Shown piece by piece: positions 1-8,135 of a DNA stretch of 64,000 nt (the first letter of the stretch is position 1; the number at the start of each line of letters is the position of its first letter). The position numbers and the translations under genes were made by a program. Location of the stretch: positions 62,001 through 126,000 of the forward strand of contig NZ_JAGGPA010000011.1 in the NCBI RefSeq assembly GCF_018614035.1. The letters are read 5' to 3'. Origin of the DNA: Streptomyces sp. ISL-96. Its GTDB lineage: Bacteria; Actinomycetota; Actinomycetes; Streptomycetales; Streptomycetaceae. Below the pieces are notes generated by a model. It did not search any database. It worked only from the letters and a program-made list of their open reading frames with translations, and had not been told where the DNA came from.

Positions 1-215
1 CCCAGTTCGGCCGCGCTCAGCCGCGTACCGCCGTCGTGCCCTGACACCTTCGGCCTCCCGTTGATCTCTGCCGCTTCCCGGCCTCAGTTTCAGCGTTCAC
101 CACACAGAGACGATTCCGCATGTTTCCGTACGTGACGAGAATCTCGCGCATGAAGGTCCTCAGGGCTGGCTACTCGGCCGCTCATGGGGCACGATCTGCC
201 CAATGCCGCTAAACC

Positions 216-227
216 TACGGCTGCGTA
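216..227 (+). promoter_or_regulatory. Palindromic site upstream of the PlsC-type gene
   Basis: A TACG-N4-CGTA inverted repeat lies about 50 bases before the acyltransferase start, in a leader where I see no gene (1-275). Position and symmetry fit an operator for a regulator of lipid genes, but the regulator is not in view and the promoter was not identified. Confidence 0.35.
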
Positions 228-275
228 ACCTCCGCCGGGAGAGCCTTCCCCGGGCACAGAAGGGTCACCCCTGAC

Positions 276-998
276 ATGGCAGAACTCGTCTATCGACCGG
301 TTATCGGTGCCGCACTCACCCTGTTCAAGGCGCTGGACCTGAAGATCGACACGCAGGGTTCTGAGAACATCCCCCGCACCGGTGGCGCCGTGCTGGTGAG
401 CAACCACATCAGCTACCTGGACTTCATCTTCTCGGGACTCGGCGCACTGCCGCAGAAGCGCCTCGTGCGGTTCATGGCGAAGGACTCGGTCTTCCGCCAC
501 AAGATCTCCGGACCGCTGATGCGCGGCATGAAGCACATCCCCGTGGACCGCGAGCGCGGTGAGACGGCGTACGCGCACGCCCTCGACTCGCTGCGCTCCG
601 GCGAGATCATCGGGGTCTTCCCCGAGGCGACGATCTCCGAGTCGTTCACGCTCAAGAGCTTCAAGTCGGGTGCGGCGCGAATGGCGCAGGAAGCCGGCGT
701 TCCGCTGATCCCGATGGCGCTGTGGGGCACCCAGCGCGTCTGGACCAAGGGCAGGCCGCGCAACTTCGGCCGCAATCACATCCCCGTGACGATACGAGTC
801 GGCGAGCCGATGGACGCGCCCACGGACGAGTACGCGGGTGCGATCACGCGCCGGCTGCGCGGCCGCGTACAGGAGCTGCTCGAAGCCGCTCAGCGCGCGT
901 ATCCCGTACGCCCGAAGAACGCCGAGGACACCTGGTGGATCCCGGCGCACCTCGGCGGTACGGCGCCGACCCCGGCACAGGTGCGCGAGGCCGGCTAG
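276..998 (+). CDS. 1-acyl-sn-glycerol-3-phosphate acyltransferase (PlsC family)
   Basis: A 240-residue membrane-associated acyltransferase expected to move an acyl chain onto lysophosphatidate in phospholipid synthesis. The catalytic NHxxxxD box is seen as NHISYLD near residues 43-49, and the substrate-binding FPE(A/G)T box as FPEATIS near 115. An intermediate block GMKHIPVDRE matches family motif II. The length is normal for PlsC. The ATG follows an AGAAGGG ribosome site. It stands alone, converging on the transglutaminase-like gene with only about 20 bases between them. The acyl acceptor cannot be told from sequence; other lysophospholipid or glycolipid acyltransferases share these motifs. 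Confidence 0.88.
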   Translation: MAELVYRPVIGAALTLFKALDLKIDTQGSENIPRTGGAVLVSNHISYLDFIFSGLGALPQKRLVRFMAKDSVFRHKISGPLMRGMKHIPVDRERGETAYAHALDSLRSGEIIGVFPEATISESFTLKSFKSGAARMAQEAGVPLIPMALWGTQRVWTKGRPRNFGRNHIPVTIRVGEPMDAPTDEYAGAITRRLRGRVQELLEAAQRAYPVRPKNAEDTWWIPAHLGGTAPTPAQVREAG

Positions 999-1017
999 GC
1001 GTCCGCCGGCCGTGCTT

Positions 1018-1620
1018 TCAGAGTGCGGCCGGGAGTGTCCGCCAGAGGTACGGGCGGTCCGGTGCGGCTCGCAGAACGCGTATGACCGCCGGATGCGGTG
1101 AGGCGTACAACATCGGATAGTCGACCTCACCGGCCTCCGGGCGTACGGCGAAGGCCAGCCGCTCCCGCTCCAGGGAGAACCGCGCGTCCACGCCGGGCTT
1201 GTTGCCGCGCGGATCCTGGCGCGCCCAGTCGTCGCTGCCGGGCAGCTTGACCGCGACGAGTCCGTGGATCACGGGGTTCGAGCCGTCGTCGTCCGCGAGG
1301 CGCTGGTAGCACAGGGCCGTCGGGATGGCCTGTGCCCGCAGCAGCGCGGCAAGGGCGTGGGCCTTGGCATGACAGATTCCGGTGCGCTGCGCGATCACGT
1401 CGGAGGCGCGCCAGGTGACGCGCATGTCGTCGTCCACGTCGTGGGAGTGCGGGATGGTGTCGCGTACGAATTCGTAGGCCGCTTTGGCGTATGTATATGC
1501 ATCAGCCGCTTCGGCCCGCAGGCGGCCCGCGGTCTCCCGGACCAGCGGATGCTCATGGTCGATGACGTCGTCGGCAGCCAAATAGGCCGACAGATCAGGG
1601 CTTTCCTGAATCAGTTCCAT
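1018..1620 (-). CDS. Transglutaminase-like cysteine protease-fold protein
   Basis: A 200-residue cytoplasmic protein with a transglutaminase-core domain. The Cys of TGICHAKA (about residue 93), a His in VIHGLVAV and the Asp in QDPRGN form the expected Cys-His-Asp triad, so the enzyme is probably active as a thiol hydrolase or amidase. No signal peptide or membrane segment is seen. It starts at an ATG downstream of the threonine-aldolase terminator, so it should be transcribed separately. The family is widespread in actinobacteria and its substrate is unknown; calcium-dependent crosslinking is not implied. Confidence 0.75.
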   Translation of the reverse strand: MELIQESPDLSAYLAADDVIDHEHPLVRETAGRLRAEAADAYTYAKAAYEFVRDTIPHSHDVDDDMRVTWRASDVIAQRTGICHAKAHALAALLRAQAIPTALCYQRLADDDGSNPVIHGLVAVKLPGSDDWARQDPRGNKPGVDARFSLERERLAFAVRPEAGEVDYPMLYASPHPAVIRVLRAAPDRPYLWRTLPAAL

Positions 1621-1636
1621 GGCGCAGAGCGTAAAG

Positions 1637-1678
1637 ATGCGACCGACCGGAAGCCAATGACTTTCCGGTCGGTCGCAT
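1637..1678 (-). terminator. Perfect 16-bp hairpin after the threonine aldolase operon
   Basis: Two 16-base arms (1637-1652 and 1663-1678) pair without mismatch around a 10-base loop. The hairpin starts 28 bases past the stop of the minus-strand aldolase gene and precedes the next minus-strand gene. No strong T-tract follows, as is usual in Streptomyces terminators. Confidence 0.75.
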
Positions 1679-1706
1679 ACTCATGTGTCGCGGGTGGCTC
1701 GTCGAG

Positions 1707-2819
1707 CTACCGGGCCATCTCTTCCTTGAGTGCCTGCACGAAGCCGTCCACGTCGTCCTCGGTGGTGTCGAAGGAGCACATCCAGCGCACGTCACCGACC
1801 GCTTCGTTCCAGAAGTAGAAGCGATAGCGCTTCTGCAGACGCTCGCTCACGTCGTGCGGCAGGCGCGCGAAGACGGCGTTGGCCTGCACCGCGTAGAGGA
1901 TCTCGACGCCGTCCACCTGGCGGACGCCGTCGGCGAGCCGCTTGGCCATGGCGTTGGCGTGGCGGGCGTTGCGCAGCCACAGGTCGCGCGCCAGCATCGC
2001 CTCCAGCTGCACCGAGACGAAACGCATCTTGGAAGGGAGCTGCATCGACATCTTGCGCAGGTGCTTCATGGCGCGCACGGCGTCCGGGTTGAGTACGACC
2101 ACGGCCTCGCCGAAGAGCATGCCGTTCTTCGTCCCGCCGAAGGTCAGGATGTCGACGCCCACGGTGTTCGTGAAGGTCCGCAGCGGTACGTCGAGCGAGG
2201 CCGCGGCGTTGGATATCCGGGCCCCGTCGAGGTGCACCTTCATGCCGTGCTGGTGCGCGTGGTCGCAGATCGCCCGGATCTCGTCCGGCGTGTAGACCGT
2301 GCCCAGCTCGGTGTTCTGGGTGATCGACACGACCTGCGGCATGGCCCGGTGCTCGTCTTCCCAGCCGTACGCCTGCCGGTCGATGAGCTCGGGTGTGAGC
2401 TTGCCGTCCGGCGTCGGTACGGTCAGCAGCTTCAGGCCGCCGACGCGCTCCGGGGCGCCGCACTCGTCGACGTTTATGTGCGCCGACTCGGCGGCGATGA
2501 CCGCGCCCCAGCGGTCGGTGAGCGCCTGGAGGGCGACCACGTTGGCGCCGGTCCCGTTGAAGACGGGGAACGCCTCGGCGAACGGGCCGAAGTGGCTGTG
2601 CATGACCCGCTGGAGGTGATCGGTGTAGTCGTCCTCGCCGTAGGCGACCTGGTGGCCGCCGTTGGCGAGGGCGAGGGCGGCGAGCACCTCGGGGTGGGCG
2701 CCCGCGTAGTTGTCGCTCGCGAAACCGCGGACCCGCGGGTCGTGGTGCCGGCGTGCGTCGGTCTTGCCCGCGTTCGCCGGGTCGGGATTCACGGCATTCA
2801 CGGCTTGGGAGTCAGCCAC
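1707..2819 (-). CDS. Low-specificity threonine aldolase / beta-eliminating lyase
   Basis: A PLP enzyme of the aspartate-aminotransferase fold, predicted to split threonine or allo-threonine into glycine and acetaldehyde. The family start block FASDNYAGAHPEVL is clear, as are the HINVDECGA substrate loop, the HLDGARI segment that binds the PLP pyridine ring through Asp, and TFGGTKNG carrying the Schiff-base lysine. I place the start at the GTG at 2819, giving 370 residues and a 22-base overlap with the end of the SDR gene; two further GTGs follow within ten codons. It is the last gene of a three-gene operon with an SDR and DUF6421. Confidence 0.85.
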   Translation of the reverse strand: MADSQAVNAVNPDPANAGKTDARRHHDPRVRGFASDNYAGAHPEVLAALALANGGHQVAYGEDDYTDHLQRVMHSHFGPFAEAFPVFNGTGANVVALQALTDRWGAVIAAESAHINVDECGAPERVGGLKLLTVPTPDGKLTPELIDRQAYGWEDEHRAMPQVVSITQNTELGTVYTPDEIRAICDHAHQHGMKVHLDGARISNAAASLDVPLRTFTNTVGVDILTFGGTKNGMLFGEAVVVLNPDAVRAMKHLRKMSMQLPSKMRFVSVQLEAMLARDLWLRNARHANAMAKRLADGVRQVDGVEILYAVQANAVFARLPHDVSERLQKRYRFYFWNEAVGDVRWMCSFDTTEDDVDGFVQALKEEMAR

Positions 2820-3565
2820 AGACGCTGTCCATTCACTTCCCTGGCGGGCTTGTCCCAGACTCCGGCGATGGCATCGGCCAGTTCCTTGACGTCCGTGAAG
2901 CCCGCGAACTTCGCGTTCGGGCGCTCGGCGCGCATCGCGTCGTGCACCAGTGCCTTGACGACCAGGATGGCAGCCGCCGTACGCGGGCCCTCCTCGCCCC
3001 CCGCCTTGCGGAACGCGTCCGCGAGAGCCAGGGTCCACGCCTCGGCGGCGGCCTTGGAGGCGGCGTACGCGGCATTGCCGGCGGTCGGCTGCGAGGCGCC
3101 CGCCGCGCTGATCAGCAGGTAGCGGCCGCGGTCGCCGCGCAGCAGCGGTGCCTGGAAGGCGAGGGAGGTGTGCTGGACCGTACGGATCAGCAGCTTCTCC
3201 AGCAGATCCCAGTCCGCGAGGTCGGTCTCGGCGAAGGTCGCGCTGCCGCGCCAGCCGCCGACCAGGTGGACCATGCCGTCGACCCGGCCGAATTCCTTCT
3301 CGGTCTTGTCGGCCCACTCGCGGGTCGCGGCGAGGTCGAGGAGATCCACGGTGTCGCCGACGACGGTGGCACCCCCATGGGCGTACCTGGCGGCGTCGAC
3401 GGCCTCGGCGAGGCGCTCGGCGTTCGCGTCGGAGCCGACCACGATCGCGCCCGCCTCGGCGAGCCTGAGCAGGGTCGCACGGCCCGCGGGGCCGCCCGCT
3501 CCGGCCACCGCGACCACGGCGCCTTCCAGCGGTCCGCCGTTGCCGTTGCCGGTGCTGCTTGTCAT
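2798..3565 (-). CDS. Short-chain dehydrogenase/reductase (SDR)
   Basis: A 255-residue Rossmann-fold protein. The N-terminal nucleotide-binding glycine-rich loop is VAVAGAGGPAGRAT; the active site appears as LLISAAGAS and the YAASKAA (YxxxK) motif near residue 150. The ATG at 3565 has a strong GAGGAG ribosome site 5-8 bases upstream, so I prefer it to an upstream in-frame ATG. It lies between DUF6421 and the threonine aldolase and overlaps the latter, which suggests translational coupling. Together they may act on a small hydroxy amino acid or aldehyde, but the substrate is not predictable. Confidence 0.85.
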   Translation of the reverse strand: MTSSTGNGNGGPLEGAVVAVAGAGGPAGRATLLRLAEAGAIVVGSDANAERLAEAVDAARYAHGGATVVGDTVDLLDLAATREWADKTEKEFGRVDGMVHLVGGWRGSATFAETDLADWDLLEKLLIRTVQHTSLAFQAPLLRGDRGRYLLISAAGASQPTAGNAAYAASKAAAEAWTLALADAFRKAGGEEGPRTAAAILVVKALVHDAMRAERPNAKFAGFTDVKELADAIAGVWDKPAREVNGQRLWLTPKP

Positions 3566-3591
3566 GGTCGTCTCCTCTTGTGCGCGAGGGC

Positions 3592-4989
3592 TCACGCGGA
3601 CACCCGCTCGGCGCTCGCCGCGGTGATCCCCTTGGTGGAGGCGATCACGTTCTTCAGCTTCTTGGCAAGGGCCTCATAGAACATGCTCAGCGGAAACTCG
3701 TCCGGAAGCACGTCGTCCACGAGTTTGCGCGGCGGCAGCGACAGGTCGAGGGCGTCGGGGCCCTTGGCCCAGCGCGATCCGGGGTGCGGAGCGAGATACG
3801 TCGACACCAGGTCGTACGCGGCGAACCAGTGGACCAGCTTCGGGCGGTCGATGCCGGCCCGGTAGAGGTCCTCGATCTCGGCGCACAGCTGGTTGGTGAC
3901 CTGGGGGGCACGCTCCCAGTCGATCTTCAGCGTGTTGTCGGTCCAGCGCACCACGTCGTGCTTGTGCAGGTACGCGAAGAGCAGCTGGCCGCCGAGACCG
4001 TCGTAGTTGCGGACGCGGTCGCCGCTGACCGGGAAGCGGAACATCCGGTCGAAGAGCACGGCGTACTGGACGTCACGGCCGTGCGCGTTGCCCTCGGACT
4101 CCAGCTTCACGGCCTCCTTGAAGGCGGTGAGGTCGCAGCGCAGCTCCTCCAGGCCGTACATCCAGAACGGCTGGCGCTGCTTGATCATGAAGGGGTCGAA
4201 CGGCAGGTCGCCGTGGCTGTGGGTGCGGTCGTGGACCATGTCCCACAGGACGAACGCGTCCTGGCAGCGCTTCTGGTCGGAGACCATGGCGCGGATGTCG
4301 TCCGGCAGCTCGAGGCCGAGGATGTCGACGGAGGCCTCGGTGACACGGCGGAAGCGGGCAGCCTCGCGGTCACAGAAGATGCCGCCCCAGCTGAAGCGCT
4401 CGGGGGCTTCGCGTACGGCGATCGTCTCGGGGAAGAGCACCGCGGAGTGGGTGTCGTACCCGGCGGTGAAGTCCTCGAAGGTGATGCCGAGGAAGAGCGG
4501 GTTGTCGTAGCGGGTGCGCTCCAGCTCGGAGAGCCACTCGGGCCACACCATGCGCAGCACGACCGCTTCGAAATTGCGGTCCGGGTTGCCGTTCTGGGTG
4601 TACATCGGGAAGACGACCAGGTGCTGGAGGCCGTCGGCGCGCTGCTGGGCGGGCTGGAAGGCGAGCAGCGAGTCCAGGAAGTCCGGCACGACGAAGCCGT
4701 CGGCGACCCACTTGCGGAGGTCGGCGACGAGCGCGCCCAGGTACGCCGCGTCGTGCGGCAGCAGGGGTGCGAGCTCCTCGACCGCGTTGATCATTCGGTC
4801 GACCGTCGCCTCCACGGTGGCGCGGGTCGGGGCGCCCTCGGCGTCGAAAGCAATGGATCCGTCCGCCGACTGCCAGGGCCGGACCGCCTCCACGGCATTC
4901 TTGAGCTCGGGCCAGGCCGGGTGCTCGACCACGCGCCGGGCACCGGATATGCCATCGGCGACTGTGTCCTGCACAAGAATTTCCGTCAT
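3592..4989 (-). CDS. DUF6421 family protein, possible metal site
   Basis: A 465-residue soluble protein that I recognise as the actinobacterial DUF6421 family; no function is established. It has no signal peptide. The most conserved-looking block has three histidines in MVHDRTHSHGD (H253, H257, H259) followed by LEELRCDL (E281-D286). This resembles a histidine pair plus EExR(A)D/E zinc-binding arrangement seen in M49-type metallopeptidases, but that is inference. It leads the operon with the SDR and threonine aldolase, only 26 bases from the SDR start. The ATG follows GGAGGAAGTGAC. Confidence 0.7.
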   Translation of the reverse strand: MTEILVQDTVADGISGARRVVEHPAWPELKNAVEAVRPWQSADGSIAFDAEGAPTRATVEATVDRMINAVEELAPLLPHDAAYLGALVADLRKWVADGFVVPDFLDSLLAFQPAQQRADGLQHLVVFPMYTQNGNPDRNFEAVVLRMVWPEWLSELERTRYDNPLFLGITFEDFTAGYDTHSAVLFPETIAVREAPERFSWGGIFCDREAARFRRVTEASVDILGLELPDDIRAMVSDQKRCQDAFVLWDMVHDRTHSHGDLPFDPFMIKQRQPFWMYGLEELRCDLTAFKEAVKLESEGNAHGRDVQYAVLFDRMFRFPVSGDRVRNYDGLGGQLLFAYLHKHDVVRWTDNTLKIDWERAPQVTNQLCAEIEDLYRAGIDRPKLVHWFAAYDLVSTYLAPHPGSRWAKGPDALDLSLPPRKLVDDVLPDEFPLSMFYEALAKKLKNVIASTKGITAASAERVSA

Positions 4990-5070
4990 GTCACTTCCTC
5001 CACGGGAGAAACTCGCGTCAAGGCACCGTATAGGTGTTCTGGTCTCCCATTCAAGCCCACCCTCAGTAAA

Positions 5071-5268
5071 TTATCCTGCCGAGCCCCCATGATCGCCGCC
5101 ATTCTTCCTGTCTTCTGCCGTACGGGCGATGCCTTCTGCCACTCCAGTGAGCGCGTCCCGGGCGTCGGGAAGGCGAAGAAGCCATGGAACATCCCGGGAC
5201 AGTGCCGTTCGGTGACCGGCACTCCGGCATGGTCCGCGGCCCACAGGAGGGCGGCGTATGCCGAACGC
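5071..5268 (-). pseudogene. Remnant of an alpha/beta-hydrolase (HSL family), truncated and frameshifted
   Basis: Reading the minus strand from about 5268, one frame encodes SAYAALLWAADHAGVPVT and then a PGMFHGFFAFP block. That is the C-terminal part of a hormone-sensitive-lipase-type esterase, with the catalytic His in HGFF. The family continuation (DARDALTGVAEGIARTAEDR) is found at once in a neighbouring frame and stops at 5071. The switch sits in a TTCCCGAC run near 5185 and is explained by loss of one C. No N-terminal half with a GDSAGG nucleophile is visible upstream, so the gene is also truncated. The rest of 4990-5442 holds only the leader of the DUF6421 operon and no convincing gene. 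Confidence 0.65.
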
Positions 5269-5442
5269 GAGCCAGAGCGGCATCTGGACAGGCCGAGTAC
5301 GGCGCCGCGTCAACACTCGCGGGGCGCGCCCACGCACGAGTGACGCAGGTCGCGGACAGCCGCCTCGCGGCGGTAGGACGGACGGGAGCCGCCCCGATCC
5401 CCTTCTCTCCCTTTCTCTGCGATCCCCCGGGAGCCGTACCGC

Positions 5443-5568
5443 GTGAGTACCCGTGCAGTCCTTGTCGCCGCCCTGATCACGGGTCTGATCCTCGGGATCG
5501 CCGGAGCGCGAGCGGAGCACTCCGCTTCCCCGCGCGAGACGGGTTCCCTCCGCGAAGCGGGCCGTTAG
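5443..5568 (+). CDS. Candidate small exported peptide (41 residues)
   Basis: A short GTG-initiated frame with a GGGAG ribosome site nine bases upstream. The first 24 residues (STRAVLVAALITGLILGIAG then ARA) look like a signal peptide or a single membrane anchor with an AxA cleavage site, followed by a 17-residue hydrophilic tail rich in Ser, Arg and Glu. It ends 38 bases before the GDPD gene on the same strand and may be cotranscribed with it. I do not recognise it; conservation in relatives would decide whether it is real. Confidence 0.4.
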   Translation: MSTRAVLVAALITGLILGIAGARAEHSASPRETGSLREAGR

Positions 5569-5606
5569 GCTGCCCGGGAGCCGCCGTCGACGGAAGCGAG
5601 ATTGCC

Positions 5607-6290
5607 TTGAGTTTCCTCACCATTGGTCACCGCGGGGTCATGGGTGTCGAGCCGGAGAACACCCTCCGTTCCTTCGTCCGTGCCGAGCAGGCCGGCATGG
5701 ACGCCATCGAGCTCGACCTGCATCTGAGCAAGGACGGCGCGCTCGTGGTCATGCACGACGCCGACGTGGACCGTACGACGGACGGCCGGGGCGCGATCGC
5801 CGACCTGACCCTCGCGGAACTGCGCGGGCTCGACGCGGGGCAGGGCGAGCGCGTCCCGGTCTTCGAGGAGGTCCTCGACGCGGTGAAGTCGCCGCTCCAG
5901 GCGGAGATCAAGGACGCGGCGGCGGCGCGGGCGCTGGCCTCGGTGATGCACCGGCGTGATCTGACGGGCCGCGTGGAGGTGTCGTCGTTCCACGACGAGG
6001 CGATCGCCGAGATCGCGTCGCTCGTCCCCGGCGTACGGACGGTCCTGATCGCCAGCCGTTACGGCAACGACGTGGTGGACCGCGCCGGGGCGGTCGGGGC
6101 GCAGGCCCTGGCGCTGAACATCCGCCGGCTGACCCTGGAGACGGTGGAACGCGCGCACGCGGCGGGACTGCGGGTCATTGGGTGGGTGGTGAACACCCAG
6201 GACCATCTGCGGCTGGTTCGGGCGCTGGAGCTGGACGGTGCGACCACGGACTACCCGGAGATCCGGCGCACGGGGCGCTTCACCGCGTAG
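5607..6290 (+). CDS. Glycerophosphodiester phosphodiesterase
   Basis: A 227-residue GDPD-family TIM-barrel enzyme that releases glycerol-3-phosphate from deacylated phospholipid headgroups. The catalytic HRG (residues 8-10) with ENT a few residues later, and the metal-binding ELDLHLSKDG followed by VVMHD, are all present. There is no signal peptide, so it should be cytoplasmic. I chose the TTG at 5607 because it puts the protein directly at the family start (FLTIGHRG) and follows GGAAGCGAG; a far-upstream ATG would add 141 residues of unlikely composition. Confidence 0.85.
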   Translation: MSFLTIGHRGVMGVEPENTLRSFVRAEQAGMDAIELDLHLSKDGALVVMHDADVDRTTDGRGAIADLTLAELRGLDAGQGERVPVFEEVLDAVKSPLQAEIKDAAAARALASVMHRRDLTGRVEVSSFHDEAIAEIASLVPGVRTVLIASRYGNDVVDRAGAVGAQALALNIRRLTLETVERAHAAGLRVIGWVVNTQDHLRLVRALELDGATTDYPEIRRTGRFTA

Positions 6291-6311
6291 GCGTGCGGTG
6301 CGTGGGCGATC

Positions 6312-6347
6312 GCCTGCGGCGGGGTGGGGAAAAGGCCCGCCGCAGGC
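6312..6347. terminator. Bidirectional hairpin between GDPD and GNAT genes
   Basis: Twelve-base arms GCCTGCGGCGGG and CCCGCCGCAGGC pair perfectly across a 12-base loop, in the space between two convergent genes. Confidence 0.65.
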
Positions 6348-6354
6348 GCCCGCC

Positions 6355-6906
6355 CTAGCCCAGCGCCTTCACCAGCAGCTCGAACTCCAGGTCATCCCGC
6401 TGCGGGACCCCGAAGCGCTCGTCGCCGTACGGGAACGGGGTCATCCGCCCGGTACGCCGGTATCCACGCCGCTCGTACCACGCGATGAGATCGTCCCGCA
6501 CGGAGATCACCGTCATGTGCATCTCACTCGCGCCCCAGACCTCCCGCACCATACGCTCCGCCTCAGCGATGATCACCTTCCCGAGGCCCCCGCCCTGCGC
6601 ATCGGGACGTACCGCGAACATGCCGAAGTACGCCGCCTCCCCCCGGCGTTCGAGCTGGCAGCAGGCGACCAGCACACCGTCGCGCTCCACCGTGAGCAGT
6701 CGGCTGTCCGGCGACTTGATCACATCGAGGACGCCCTCGGGATCGGTCCGCTGCCCTTCGAGGATGTCCGCCTCGGTGGTCCAGCCGGACCGGCTGGAGT
6801 CCCCCCGGTACGCCGACTCGATGAGCTCGACGAGCGCCGCCACGTCGGCCTCGGTCGCGTCACGGAAGATGAGCTCGGCGGCGGCCGGGCGCGGGGTGGT
6901 CTCCAT
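6355..6906 (-). CDS. GNAT family N-acetyltransferase
   Basis: A 183-residue acetyl-CoA-dependent acetyltransferase. Motif A, the pyrophosphate-binding loop, is VRPDAQGGGLGKVII (Q/RxxGxG/A form), preceded by the beta-4 strand YFGMFAV and followed by the YERRGYRRTG motif B near residue 150. The acceptor substrate cannot be told. It begins at an ATG; the gene stands alone, converging on the GDPD gene and divergent from the VOC gene with a 69-base shared promoter region. Confidence 0.85.
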   Translation of the reverse strand: METTPRPAAAELIFRDATEADVAALVELIESAYRGDSSRSGWTTEADILEGQRTDPEGVLDVIKSPDSRLLTVERDGVLVACCQLERRGEAAYFGMFAVRPDAQGGGLGKVIIAEAERMVREVWGASEMHMTVISVRDDLIAWYERRGYRRTGRMTPFPYGDERFGVPQRDDLEFELLVKALG

Positions 6907-6975
6907 GGGGGCGCTCTCCAGATCTGTACGGCGGCTCGGGCGCCCCGAGCGTAACGCGCGCTAAGGTCCGGGTGC

Positions 6976-7362
6976 ATGGTGCATGTACTGAGCAGCAGGA
7001 CGCTTCTGCGGCCCACGGATCCGGAGCGTTCCCGCGCGTTCTACGGCGAGGCCCTGGGGCTCGCCGTCTACCGCGAGTTCGGCACGGGCCCCGACCGCGG
7101 AACGGTGTACTTCCTCGGCGGCGGCTTCCTGGAGGTCTCCGGCCGCTCGGACGCCCCTCCCTCCCCCGCCCTCCAGCTGTGGCTCCAGGTCCCGGACGCG
7201 GCGGCGGCGTACGCCGAACTGTCGGCGCACGGCGTGGAAGTGCTGCGCCCCCCGGTCAAGGAGCCGTGGGGACTGATCGAGATGTGGATCGCCGATCCCG
7301 ACGGAGTGCGCATCGCGGTGGTGGAGGTGCCCGCGGACCATCCGCTGCGCTACCGCCCCTGA
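6976..7362 (+). CDS. VOC (glyoxalase/bleomycin-resistance fold) protein
   Basis: A 128-residue protein with two beta-alpha-beta-beta-beta modules typical of the vicinal oxygen chelate superfamily: an N-terminal DPERSRAFYGEALGL helix and a C-terminal GLIEMWIADPDGVRIAVVE strand containing the usual metal-binding Glu-rich edge. Members bind small metabolites, metals or antibiotics, so the role is open. It is the first of a rightward run leading into the DUF5134 gene, which starts about 107 bases later. Confidence 0.75.
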   Translation: MVHVLSSRTLLRPTDPERSRAFYGEALGLAVYREFGTGPDRGTVYFLGGGFLEVSGRSDAPPSPALQLWLQVPDAAAAYAELSAHGVEVLRPPVKEPWGLIEMWIADPDGVRIAVVEVPADHPLRYRP

Positions 7363-7469
7363 CCCCGGCGTGCCCCTTGTGCACCCCCGTGCGCTCGCGT
7401 ACGACGCGGCGCGGGCGGGCATCGACGGGACGGACGGACACCGTCGATCGTCGATCGGGGAGGTACGCC

Positions 7470-8054
7470 GTGCACGGACAGGTGATGTCCGGCTGGCTGC
7501 TCGTGGCGCTGTGCGCCGCGACCGGCGCGTACTGCCTGCTGCGTCTGCGCAGCGGCAGGGGGGAACACCGCGAGGGGGCGGCCGGCGAGGCTCTGATGGG
7601 ATTCGGGATGGCGGCGATGGCGGTGCCCGCCGCGCTCCTCGCGCCACCGGTGTGGGGATGGATGCTGTACGCCGCCGTGTTCGGCGGGGCGGCGCTGCGG
7701 GCGCTGTGGCAGGCCCGTGGGGGCGGCGGGGTGCACGGGCACCACGCGCACCACCTGGTGGGGTCACTGGCCATGGTCTACATGGCGCTGGTGATGGCGC
7801 CGGGAGGGGCGAGTTCCGCGCATGCGGGACACGTGGCCGGGTACGCGGCGGGCGGTGTTCCCCTGCTGACCGGGGCGCTGCTGCTGTACTATGCCGCGTT
7901 CGTGCTGCGCTCGGGGGTGAGGCTGATGCCGGTGGCCGCCGGGACGGTGGAAGCGGGCGGCGGGGGAATCGCCTGGGGTGCGCGGCCCGAACTGGCACTC
8001 GCCTGCCGGGTTTCCATGGGCATCGGCATGATCGCGATGCTGCTCACTGTGTGA
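7470..8054 (+). CDS. DUF5134 integral membrane protein
   Basis: A 194-residue hydrophobic protein with about five transmembrane segments (starting GWLLVALCAATGAYCLL and ending MGIGMIAMLLTV). A histidine cluster in a loop reads HGHHAHHLVG near residue 85, followed by further histidines, suggesting a metal-linked role; this is inference. The GTG at 7470 follows GGGGAGG and gives a short N-terminus before the first membrane helix. In actinobacteria this family often sits beside M56 peptidase genes, as here, frequently in copper-linked loci. Confidence 0.75.
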   Translation: MHGQVMSGWLLVALCAATGAYCLLRLRSGRGEHREGAAGEALMGFGMAAMAVPAALLAPPVWGWMLYAAVFGGAALRALWQARGGGGVHGHHAHHLVGSLAMVYMALVMAPGGASSAHAGHVAGYAAGGVPLLTGALLLYYAAFVLRSGVRLMPVAAGTVEAGGGGIAWGARPELALACRVSMGIGMIAMLLTV

Positions 8055-8135
8055 AACGGTTCGAAGCGGTGTCCTGCGTCACATGCGGGCCGCGGTCATA
8101 CCCGCGAGTAGGGGCGCGCTCATAGGCTGGGCCGC

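Noticed and set aside
90..1130. Long minus-strand open frame across the PlsC gene
   Set aside because: Arg/Gly/His-rich composition without any domain; the plus-strand frame has complete acyltransferase motifs.
1683..3122. Long plus-strand frame opposite the threonine aldolase and SDR genes
   Set aside because: Mirror of high-GC codon bias; the opposite strand encodes two recognisable enzymes.
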